A stretch of 13,607 nt of DNA from an uncultured Planctomycetaceae bacterium (GTDB taxonomy: Bacteria; Planctomycetota; Planctomycetia; Pirellulales; UBA1268): NCBI GenBank assembly GCA_937926325.1, contig CALAZQ010000529.1, positions 1-13,607 of the forward strand, written 5' to 3'. Below the pieces are notes generated by a model. It ran no database searches, was not told where the DNA came from, and saw only the letters and a program-made list of their open reading frames with translations. Shown piece after piece: positions 7,494 to 13,607 of the stretch. A program made the translations under genes and the position numbers. The first letter of the stretch is position 1. Each line of letters begins with the position of its first letter.

Positions 7494-8616
7494 ATGGATA
7501 CAACGCTCTTTCATCGTGCAGACGAGATTCACGGCCGGCTCCTTCAACTGCGAGACTCTCTTTGACTACGCTGGCCGCACAGCCGCTGCCGCCCGGCTTG
7601 AAGAGCGGATGGGTGAGGCCGACTTCTGGAACGATGCCGACAAGGCCCAGGCGACGGTCGCTGAGCTAAAGCAGATCAACGCTGTTCTGAAGCCGCTGGA
7701 TGAAACCATCACGGCGGCCGGCGATCTAGAGGCACTGGGTGAACTGGTCCGCGAGGACGATTCGCTCGAGGCTGAGTTCCTGGCCGAGGTCGAACGGGTC
7801 GAGAAGCTTGTTGACCAGTTGGAGCTGACCTCGCTTTTGTCCGGGCCGCACGATGCCTGCGATGCCCTGATCTCGATTCATGCCCGTGACGGTGGCACCG
7901 ACGCCAACGACTGGGCTGAGATGCTGCTGCGGATGTACACCGCCTGGGCCAACAAACGCGATCTCGGCGTCGAGCTGCTCGACCGGCAGGACGACGACGT
8001 CGCCGGCATCCAGAACGCCACGATCGCCATCCGGGGCCCGTGGGCCTATGGCTATCTCCGCGGCGAGATGGGCATTCACCGGCTGGTGCGGATCAGCCCC
8101 TTCAACGCCGAAGGCAAGCGGCAGACCAGCTTTGCGGCGGTCGACGTCTCACCTGAAATCAGTGACGACGACACCGACATTGAGATCCGGGACGAGGACA
8201 TTCGCGAAGATGTCTTCCGGGCCAGCGGGGCCGGCGGCCAGCACGTCAACAAAACCTCCAGCGCCATCCGGCTGACCCACTTTCCCTCCGGCATTGTCGT
8301 GCAGTGCCAGAGCGAGCGGAGCCAGCACAAGAACCGGGCCACGGCCATCAAAATGCTGCGGTCGCGGCTGGCCCGCCTCGAGGAGGAAAAACGGGAGGCC
8401 GAGCAGCTGGCGAAATACAAACTGCAGCCCAAAACCGGCTTTGGCTCACAGATTCGCAACTATTTTTTGCATCCCGACCAGCGGGTCAAGGATCAGCGAA
8501 CCGGCCACTACGTCGGCAATTTTCAGAGTGTGCTTGACGGCAACCTCGATGGCTTCCTCGATGCCTACCTGCGGTGGAAGGCCTCTGATGCCGCCCCGGT
8601 GGCGGCTGACGAGTAA
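7494..8616 (+). CDS. prfB: Peptide chain release factor 2, expressed by programmed +1 frameshift
   Basis: Class I release factor that recognises UGA and UAA and triggers peptide release on the ribosome. The coding sequence is in two frames. ATG at 7494 opens 23 codons (MDTTLFHRADEIHG..., ending ...RDSL) closed by TGA at 7563-7565; reading then shifts +1 and continues from GAC at 7564 to 8616. The combined protein has 373 residues, against about 365 in E. coli. The stop-codon-reading SPF tripeptide is at 201-203, and the catalytic GGQ at 247-249 sits in SGAGGQHVNKT. The segments CQSERSQHKNRA and GFGSQIRNY are also typical. Starting instead at GTG 7516 in the downstream frame gives an N terminus (MQTRFTAGSF) unlike the family, whereas the shifted product aligns well with E. 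coli RF2. High UGA readout by RF2 should limit its own synthesis. Confidence 0.95.
7551..7566 (+). promoter_or_regulatory. prfB +1 frameshift site with in-frame UGA
   Basis: CTT (7560-7562), TGA (7563-7565) and C (7566) reproduce the conserved slippery site CUU-UGA-C, at codons 23-24. Leucine tRNA slips from CUU to UUU, and GAC (7564-7566) becomes the next codon. In E. coli an AGGGGG element three bases before CUU stimulates slippage. At the same place here is CGAGAC (7551-7556), of which only a GAG core could pair with 16S rRNA, so the stimulator looks weak. Confidence 0.9.
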
Positions 8617-8626
8617 GCAGACGGCC

Positions 8627-8671
8627 TGACTGGACGTTTTTTCCTGGGCAGGATAGAGTTCGGGCCAGTCA
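8627..8671 (+). repeat. Inverted repeat around a candidate infA promoter
   Basis: TGACTGG (8627-8633) and CCAGTCA (8665-8671) are a perfect 7-base inverted repeat 31 bases apart. Between them lie six T from 8637 and TAGAGT (8654-8659), a weak -10 candidate with no good -35. It could be an operator, a leader structure or chance. The prfB-infA gap otherwise shows no clear terminator. Confidence 0.3.
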
Positions 8672-8695
8672 ACAACCGTTTTCCACAGGAACCCC

Positions 8696-8917
8696 ATGGC
8701 GGAAAAAGAACAGGCTCTCGAGGTCGAGGGCGTCGTCACCCAAGCCCTGGCCAACACGAGATTTCGTGTACAGATTCAGGGTGGCCACATTGTCAATGCT
8801 CATGTGGCCGGCAAGATGCGGAAGAACTTCATCAGAATCGTTCCGGGCGACAAGGTCCGGGTCGAACTCTCGCCCTACGATCTGACCAAGGGCCGGATCA
8901 CCTTCCGCGAACGGTGA
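8696..8917 (+). CDS. infA: Translation initiation factor IF-1
   Basis: Single OB-fold (S1-like) protein that binds the ribosomal A site of the 30S subunit during initiation together with IF-2 and IF-3. At 73 residues it is the standard size. It aligns along its whole length with E. coli IF-1 as I recall it, including NTRFRV (20-25), [17 protein letters not shown] (39-48), [18 protein letters not shown] and a basic C terminus (FRER). The ATG at 8696 is supported by AGGA (8687-8690) 5 bases upstream and by the family N terminus. It follows prfB after 79 bases on the same strand, so two translation factors are neighbours. Its stop is only 16 bases from the convergent tex stop. Confidence 0.97.
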   Translation: MAEKEQALEVEGVVTQALANTRFRVQIQGGHIVNAHVAGKMRKNFIRIVPGDKVRVELSPYDLTKGRITFRER

Positions 8918-8933
8918 TCTACAAAGCCGCGAC

Positions 8934-11783
8934 TCAGTCGGCTTCCGGCTTTTCGTTGGTGGCCGGACCGGGCGACTCGGCGGGCGGATGACTCGCCGGG
9001 CCGTCTGTTGCCGCCGCGGCTCGGGCTGGCAATTGATGCTCAGGCTCGTCCCCCACCGAAGGCTCTGAAGCCGGAAGTGTCGGCTCAGTTGCCGGGGCAG
9101 CCGGCGATGGCTCGTTCGTTCCGCCGCCGGACGGCTCCGCCGGCTGTCCGCTGTCCTCACTCGCCGGCAGTGAAACCGGGGCACTCGTCGCCACCACCGC
9201 ATCAGCGGTTGCTTCAGCTTCGACCGCTTCGTTCGCGACCGGTTTTTTCTTCCGCTTGCGTGGCTTTTCTGCCAGCCCGTCGCTCGGTTCGCGTTGGGTC
9301 TCGAAAAACTGCTTGAGATCGCCAAACGTCCGCAGTGGCTCGCGGCCGGTCTTCATGTTCTCGCTGAGCGGCTTTGCTGGCTCCCGCCCGCGGCTTGACG
9401 TATACACCCGCGGCCTCTGGGGCTGCTCGCGGCGGCGGTCTCCGCCGCGGGGCTTCCGGCGTTCCCGCCGATCACCGGTCGGCCGTGGGGTGCCCGCCGC
9501 TCCCTGCTCGACTGGCTTCCGCGATTCGTCCTTCCTCTTCCGGCCGTTTCGAGGCCGACCCCGGCCCTGGTCGGCCGGGCGTCGCTTTGCGTTCGGGTCG
9601 ATCATGGTCAGGGCGACCCGACGGCGGTTCTTGTCGAGTTCCAACACCCAAACCCTGACTGCCTGGCCGACGACCACGGCCGCATGCGGGTCACGGATAA
9701 AGCCACTCGACAACTGGCTGATGTGCACGAGCCCGCTGTCGTGCAGGCCGATGTCGATGAAGGCCCCGAAATCGACCACATTCAGGACACTGCCCCGCAG
9801 TTCCATGCCAACCTCGAGGTCTTCGAACTTGAGCACCCCTTGCTTGAACAGTGGCTCTGGCAGGTCTTCCCGGGGGTCACGGCCGGGCCGCTTGAACTGC
9901 TCAACGATGTCCGCCAGCAACAGGCGGCCGACACCCAGCTCATCGGCCACCGCCACCAAATCGACGGTACCGATCGCTGCGGCGATCTCCCGCTGCTTCT
10001 CACGGTCTCCGAGGTCGGCAGTCGTATGGCCGAGTTTTTCCAATAGTCGTGCGGCCACCGGGTAACTCTCAGGGTGAATCCAGGTGGCGTCGAGGGGGTT
10101 TGCCCCGTCGGAAATTTTGAGAAAGCCGACCGCCTGCACATAGGCGGCGTCCCCAAACCCGGGCACCTCACGAAACTGCTCCCGCGAGGTGAACGCTCCC
10201 TTGGCTGCCCGCCAGTCAACGATGCCCCGGGCCACTGCCTGGTTCAATCCCGCCACATATCGCAGCAGCGCGGGGCTGGCGGTATTGACATCGACCCCGA
10301 CGTAGTTCACGCAGCCCTCGACCACCGCGTCGAGTGAGGCGTGGAGATGCCGGGCCTTGACGTCGTGCTGGTAGAGGCCGACCCCGATGTTGGCCGGCTC
10401 AATCTTGACCAGTTCCGACAACGGATCGAGCAGCCGTCGGCCAATGGAGACCGCCCCCCGGTAGGCAGCCTCGAACTCGGGCAGTTCCTCCCGGGCGTAC
10501 TCGCTGGTGGAGTAAACGCTGGCACCAGCCTCGTTGACGATGACATAGGCGACCGCCTGTTCCTGCAGGTCACCGGCAACCAGTTCGGCCAGCAGCGACT
10601 CAACCTCGCGGCCGGCGGTCCCGTTGCCGACGGCAATGACGTTACAGCCATGCTCCCGCACCAGCTCGACGATCCGGGTGGCGGCTGCTGCCCGCTGCTC
10701 CGCCTTGCCGATGATGTGCAGGATCTCTTGCGCAAGAGGCTTGCCACAGGCGTCGAGCACGACAGCCTTGCAGCCACTCTTGAAGCCGGGGTCGATGGCC
10801 AGCACAACCCTGCCGGTCACGGGTGGCTGAAGCAACAGGTTCCGCAGGTTCCGGGCGAATACCGCAGTTGCATGTTCTTCCGAGGTATCGGTCATCTCCC
10901 GCCGTACCTCACGCTCGAGGCTGGGCAGAATCAGCCGGGCGAGGGCATCGCGGCAGCACTCCCTCAAGAAGTCGATGTGGGGATGTTCAGCCGGCAGCAG
11001 CAACTCATCGGCAACGGCCTGAATGGTCTCTGTGGGCCCTTCGACCCGCACCCGGAGAACCTTGGCACGCTCACCGCGGTTCATGGCCAGCACCCGATGC
11101 GGTGGCACCTTTTGGATTTGTTCGTTGAAGTCGAAGTAGTCACGAAAATGTTTGGCCGCCTTCGATTGCGGTTTGCCCGGCGTTTCGATCCGCTGGCTTC
11201 GCAACCGCCCCTCGGCAAACAGCAGCTTTCGTAGTCGCTGCCGCAGATCGGCCCGTTCACTGAACCAGTCGGCAATAATGTGCCCGACCCCGAGCAGGGC
11301 ATCGGCATTGGTTGCGACACCCACATCGGCATCAACAAAGTCGGCCGCCCGCGTCTCGAGCACGGCCGCCTGGGGATCGCCCGCCACAATCTCCTTCGCC
11401 AGTGGCTCCAGCCGTCGTTGCTTTGCCTGCTCGGCCAGAGAAAGCCGTCGGGGCTTGAAGGGCAGGTAGAGGTCCTCAAGCAGTTTGGGGTTTTCGGCCG
11501 TCTCGATCTGCTGCTGCAGTTCCGGTGTCAGCCTGCCCTGCCCCTCAATCGTCCGCAGGATCGTCTGCTTGCGGTCCGCCAGTTGCCGGGCCCGGGCAAT
11601 CGCACCGGCAACCGCCCGGATCTGCAATTCGTCGAGACCACCCGTCTGGTCCCGCCGGTACCGGGTGATGAACGGAACCGTGTTGCCCTGATCGAGCAGT
11701 TCGATCGTGGCGACCACCCCGGCCTCGGGCAGGCCCAGCCGATTGGAGAGCTTCTCCAGGTCAATGACGGCCGTGAAAACCAT
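8934..11783 (-). CDS. tex: Tex-family S1 RNA-binding protein with long C-terminal tail
   Basis: Tex (YhgF) is a nucleic-acid-binding protein linked to transcription and ribosome-associated functions. The 949 residues from the ATG at 11783 show the family order: N-terminal helical region (1-320, with NTVPFITRYRRDQTGGLDE at 34-52 and LLEDLYLPFKPRR at 101-113); YqgF/RNase H-like domain (about 325-455, AIDPGFKSGCK and VGNGTAGRE); EAGASVYSTSE (418-428); helix-hairpin-helix region (about 490-560, GVDVNTAS); NPLDATWIHPESYP; and an S1 domain (about 657-728, GSVLNVVDFGAFIDIGLHDSGLVHIS within 664-689). Family members are typically about 720-790 residues. The excess is residues 730-949: first Arg/Lys/Gly-rich, then TFGDLKQFFETQ (819-830), then a Pro/Ala/Glu-rich tail. 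An in-frame TTG at 11936 would add 51 atypical residues and has no ribosome-binding site, so the ATG is preferred. Confidence 0.95.
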   Translation of the reverse strand: MVFTAVIDLEKLSNRLGLPEAGVVATIELLDQGNTVPFITRYRRDQTGGLDELQIRAVAGAIARARQLADRKQTILRTIEGQGRLTPELQQQIETAENPKLLEDLYLPFKPRRLSLAEQAKQRRLEPLAKEIVAGDPQAAVLETRAADFVDADVGVATNADALLGVGHIIADWFSERADLRQRLRKLLFAEGRLRSQRIETPGKPQSKAAKHFRDYFDFNEQIQKVPPHRVLAMNRGERAKVLRVRVEGPTETIQAVADELLLPAEHPHIDFLRECCRDALARLILPSLEREVRREMTDTSEEHATAVFARNLRNLLLQPPVTGRVVLAIDPGFKSGCKAVVLDACGKPLAQEILHIIGKAEQRAAAATRIVELVREHGCNVIAVGNGTAGREVESLLAELVAGDLQEQAVAYVIVNEAGASVYSTSEYAREELPEFEAAYRGAVSIGRRLLDPLSELVKIEPANIGVGLYQHDVKARHLHASLDAVVEGCVNYVGVDVNTASPALLRYVAGLNQAVARGIVDWRAAKGAFTSREQFREVPGFGDAAYVQAVGFLKISDGANPLDATWIHPESYPVAARLLEKLGHTTADLGDREKQREIAAAIGTVDLVAVADELGVGRLLLADIVEQFKRPGRDPREDLPEPLFKQGVLKFEDLEVGMELRGSVLNVVDFGAFIDIGLHDSGLVHISQLSSGFIRDPHAAVVVGQAVRVWVLELDKNRRRVALTMIDPNAKRRPADQGRGRPRNGRKRKDESRKPVEQGAAGTPRPTGDRRERRKPRGGDRRREQPQRPRVYTSSRGREPAKPLSENMKTGREPLRTFGDLKQFFETQREPSDGLAEKPRKRKKKPVANEAVEAEATADAVVATSAPVSLPASEDSGQPAEPSGGGTNEPSPAAPATEPTLPASEPSVGDEPEHQLPARAAAATDGPASHPPAESPGPATNEKPEAD

Positions 11784-11854
11784 TGCTTCCCGCCGTTTCA
11801 AACCCCGAGCGATCCGGCCTGGTCCCGTCGGACCGAAGGACGGCAGCCGCGGCC

Positions 11855-11880
11855 GCCGGAGCAGACTGTCTGCCGGAGCA
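11855..11880. repeat. Dyad inside a direct repeat in the tex leader
   Basis: GCCGGAGCA occurs at 11855-11863 and again at 11872-11880. The junction contains the palindrome GCAGACTGTCTGC (11861-11873). It lies 70-100 bases upstream of the tex ATG and within its probable transcript. It could be a protein-binding site or a small RNA hairpin, and no function is known. Confidence 0.35.
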
Positions 11881-11978
11881 AAGAGTGACAAAACCGACTG
11901 CAGAGGGTAGCCACCAACAAACTCGCGGACGGGCAAAAGAGGCTGAACGCTCGGCGAAATTCGCCAAAACCAGCCCAG

Positions 11979-12008
11979 ACTGTAGAGCCAGCCGCCTCAT
12001 CGTGTCAA
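11979..12008 (-). promoter_or_regulatory. Candidate promoter of tex
   Basis: On the minus strand a perfect TTGACA (12003-12008), an 18-base spacer, then TACAGT (11979-11984, four of six). The start of transcription would be near 11972, leaving about 190 bases before the ATG at 11783, an unusually long leader, or about 36 bases before the alternative TTG at 11936. Confidence 0.5.
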
Positions 12009-12283
12009 ACACCGTGGCTTCCCGCCCTTGGCCAGGCCCACTCTTGGGGTCTCCCTGACCTTGACAGCCTGACCGACAGCGAACTACTCACCCTCCTGAT
12101 TCACCCGTTCACGGCCCCAAGTCGGGTGGAGTCCTGCCGAAAAAATGGATTGGAGTACCTGGGCCGATCGTGACGATTTCCTTGAAACGATGCGACTGTC
12201 GAACCAGCCGCAGTCCCCTGACGCCCTGCGGAGAACCTGCGGCAATGACATCCGGCCACTTTTCCACGCCCGCCGACGAATCG
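12009..12283. other. Spacer between tex promoter and the aminotransferase gene
   Basis: No gene can be supported here. A plus-strand frame stays open from 11889 to the TGA at 12171-12173 but contains no credible start codon, and it includes LTDSELLTLLI. A perfect TTGACA at 12061-12066 has no acceptable -10 partner. GGAG at 12230-12233 lies 11 bases before the alternative aminotransferase start at 12245. Confidence 0.5.
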
Positions 12284-13537
12284 ATGCCGAATACCGACCT
12301 GCTCCCCAGCGTTCCCCTGCTCGCCATCGACCGGCAGAACGGCCCGCTGCGGGAACAGTTCCGTCTGGTGATCGATCAGGTCTGTGATTCCGGTCGATTT
12401 GTCCTCGGACCAGACGTCGCAGCCCTCGAGAGCGAACTGGCCGCCGCGCTCGATGTACCCCACGTGATCGGCTGCGCCTCCGGCAGTGACAGCCTCCTGC
12501 TGGCCCTGATGGCTCTCGGCCTGGAGGCGGGCGATGAAGTGATTCTGCCGAGCTACACCTTCTTCGCGACGGCCAGCGCGGTCACCCGACTTGGTGGCAT
12601 TCCGGTGTTTGCCGACATTGACCCGGTGACCTACCTGATCGACCCCGAAGATGTTGCCCGCCGGATCGGCCCCCGTACCCGGGCGATCATGCCGGTGCAC
12701 CTGTTTGGCCAGACGGCCGATATGGATGCTCTGCTGCCCCTCGCTGAGGCCGCCGGCCTGCCCGTGATCGAAGACGCGGCCCAGTCGATCCTCTCGACCT
12801 GGCACGGCCGCTGCACGGGCGGCATCGGCGACGTCGGCTGCTTTAGTTTCTATCCGACCAAGAACCTCGGTGGCTTTGGTGATGGCGGCTTTCTGACCAC
12901 CACCCGCGCTGATCTGGCCGACTCGCTACGGAAGCTGCGGGTGCATGGCATGGAGCCGCGGTACTACCACGATGTGGTTGGCATCAACAGCCGCCTTGAC
13001 TCGCTGCAGGCAGCAGTGTTGCGGATCAAACTGCCGCACCTCGATGCCTGGACCACTGACCGCGAGCGGAACGCCGCCCGGTATGCCGACCTCTTTACCC
13101 GCTGCGGGCTGACTGACGTCATCACCCTGCCGCAGGCCGATGCCCGCGGCCGCCATGTCTGGAATCAGTACGTCATTCGGGTTGCCCACGGCCAACGGGA
13201 TGCCCTCCGGGCCCACCTGGCCGCAGCCAAGGTCGGCACCGAGATCTACTACCCGGTGCCGCTGCATCAGCAGCAGTGCTTTGCGTATCTCGGCTGGCAG
13301 ACCGGAGACCTGCCGGTCACCGAACAGGCAGCCCTCGAGACCCTGGCCCTGCCGATCTTTCCGGAACTCGAACCGCAGGAACAACTCACCGTGGTCGGTC
13401 GGATCGCCGAGTTCTTCGGCCGCTCACCCGTGCCGGCGGATATCGCCCATGCGGAGGCCGGCAGCGACGGGATCGCAAAGCCGAAGCAGTTCGGCCGCAC
13501 CGGCCTGATCGGCCGGGCAGACGAGGTGCGGTGCTAG
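12284..13537 (+). CDS. DegT/DnrJ/EryC1/StrS family PLP aminotransferase
   Basis: Predicted sugar aminotransferase, transferring an amino group (usually from glutamate) to a keto-sugar bound to a nucleotide, for cell-surface glycans or similar. From the ATG at 12284 the protein has 417 residues. Seen: GRFVLGPDVAALESELA (37-53); CASGSDSLLLAL (64-75); DEVILPSYTFFATASAV (84-100); VHLFGQTADMD (138-148); VIEDAAQS (161-168) with the PLP-contacting D164 and Q167; FSFYPTKNLGGFGDGG (187-202) with PLP lysine K193; and GINSRLDSLQAAVL with the family R-x-D-x-x-Q-A pattern. The last 35 residues are a non-conserved tail. In-frame ATGs at 12245 and 12170 are alternatives; 12284 leaves the usual short lead before PLLAIDRQ. 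No sugar-nucleotide genes are adjacent, so the substrate cannot be named. Confidence 0.88.
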   Translation: MPNTDLLPSVPLLAIDRQNGPLREQFRLVIDQVCDSGRFVLGPDVAALESELAAALDVPHVIGCASGSDSLLLALMALGLEAGDEVILPSYTFFATASAVTRLGGIPVFADIDPVTYLIDPEDVARRIGPRTRAIMPVHLFGQTADMDALLPLAEAAGLPVIEDAAQSILSTWHGRCTGGIGDVGCFSFYPTKNLGGFGDGGFLTTTRADLADSLRKLRVHGMEPRYYHDVVGINSRLDSLQAAVLRIKLPHLDAWTTDRERNAARYADLFTRCGLTDVITLPQADARGRHVWNQYVIRVAHGQRDALRAHLAAAKVGTEIYYPVPLHQQQCFAYLGWQTGDLPVTEQAALETLALPIFPELEPQEQLTVVGRIAEFFGRSPVPADIAHAEAGSDGIAKPKQFGRTGLIGRADEVRC

Positions 13538-13543
13538 TTACAC

Positions 13544-13574
13544 GCGGAAAAGGCCCTCCATGGCCCTTTTCCGC
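13544..13574 (+). terminator. Probable transcription terminator hairpin after the aminotransferase gene
   Basis: GCGGAAAAGG (13544-13553) pairs perfectly with CCTTTTCCGC (13565-13574), and GGCC/GGCC can extend the stem with one bulge. It starts 7 bases after the TAG stop. There is no T run directly after the stem, although the stem carries its own A4/T4 block and could work in both directions. Confidence 0.6.
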
Positions 13575-13584
13575 TTGAGCGATG

Positions 13585-13607
13585 CTGCGAACGCCAAGGG
13601 TTCGCAG
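13585..13607. repeat. Second perfect hairpin at the right edge
   Basis: CTGCGAAC (13585-13592) and GTTCGCAG (13600-13607) form a perfect 8-base stem with a 7-base loop (GCCAAGG). The stem may extend past the window: 13584 is G, so a C at 13608 would add a pair. It may be a second terminator for either strand or a copy of a dispersed palindromic repeat. Confidence 0.5.

Noticed and set aside
7516..7563. GTG start for prfB in the downstream frame
   Set aside because: The shifted product from 7494 matches RF2 N termini and the slippery site is exact.
10341..11234. Plus-strand open frame of 297 codons
   Set aside because: Antisense to the Tex core, which is conserved throughout.
11784..11936. 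TTG start adding 51 residues to Tex
   Set aside because: No ribosome-binding site and the added residues do not match the family; kept only as an alternative because the promoter is far upstream of the ATG.
12061..12090. Perfect TTGACA as a promoter for the aminotransferase gene
   Set aside because: No acceptable -10 at 16-18 bases (best are ACTACT and TACTCA), and it is about 200 bases from the start codon.

Overview
The window is ordinary, GC-rich, densely coded bacterial chromosome, with most third codon positions G or C. The order of genes, the ribosome-binding sites that are often weak or absent, and the Tex and ferredoxin variants with added segments suggest a planctomycete-like bacterium. 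That placement is an inference from sequence style, not a marker-based identification. I see no tRNA, rRNA, insertion sequence, phage gene or CRISPR array.

Left block, minus strand (1-4221). A site-2 protease-type membrane metalloprotease (3238-4221) lies upstream of a tight set, glyA-aguB-aguA (3132 down to the left edge). In both glyA/aguB and aguB/aguA the stop and the next start share one base (TGATG), so the three are probably co-translated. AguA and AguB turn agmatine into putrescine in two steps. GlyA supplies glycine and one-carbon units. aguA runs off the window and lacks its last segment, including the catalytic cysteine.

Middle block, plus strand (4317-8917). lysA (last step of lysine synthesis, of the E. 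coli type) diverges from the protease gene. It is followed by a two-cluster ferredoxin, dprA (single-stranded DNA loader for transformation/recombination), prfB (release factor 2) and infA (initiation factor IF-1). The ferredoxin and dprA each have a near-identical promoter, TTGGC(A/C)-N17-TATAGT. prfB is split by an in-frame UGA at CTT-TGA-C, the classic autoregulatory +1 frameshift site, so the true protein starts at 7494 and spans two frames.

Right block. tex (8934-11783, minus) converges on infA with only 16 bases between the two stop codons, and carries a C-terminal low-complexity extension of about 220 residues. A DegT-family PLP aminotransferase (12284-13537, plus) diverges from tex across a roughly 0.5-kb spacer holding a tex promoter and a small dyad/direct repeat. 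Two hairpins follow the aminotransferase, the second touching the right edge.

I found no convincing undescribed multi-gene system. The most notable items are the prfB frameshift with a degenerate upstream stimulator, the glyA-aguB-aguA coupling, the ferredoxin with a long insert in its second cluster motif, and the Tex tail.
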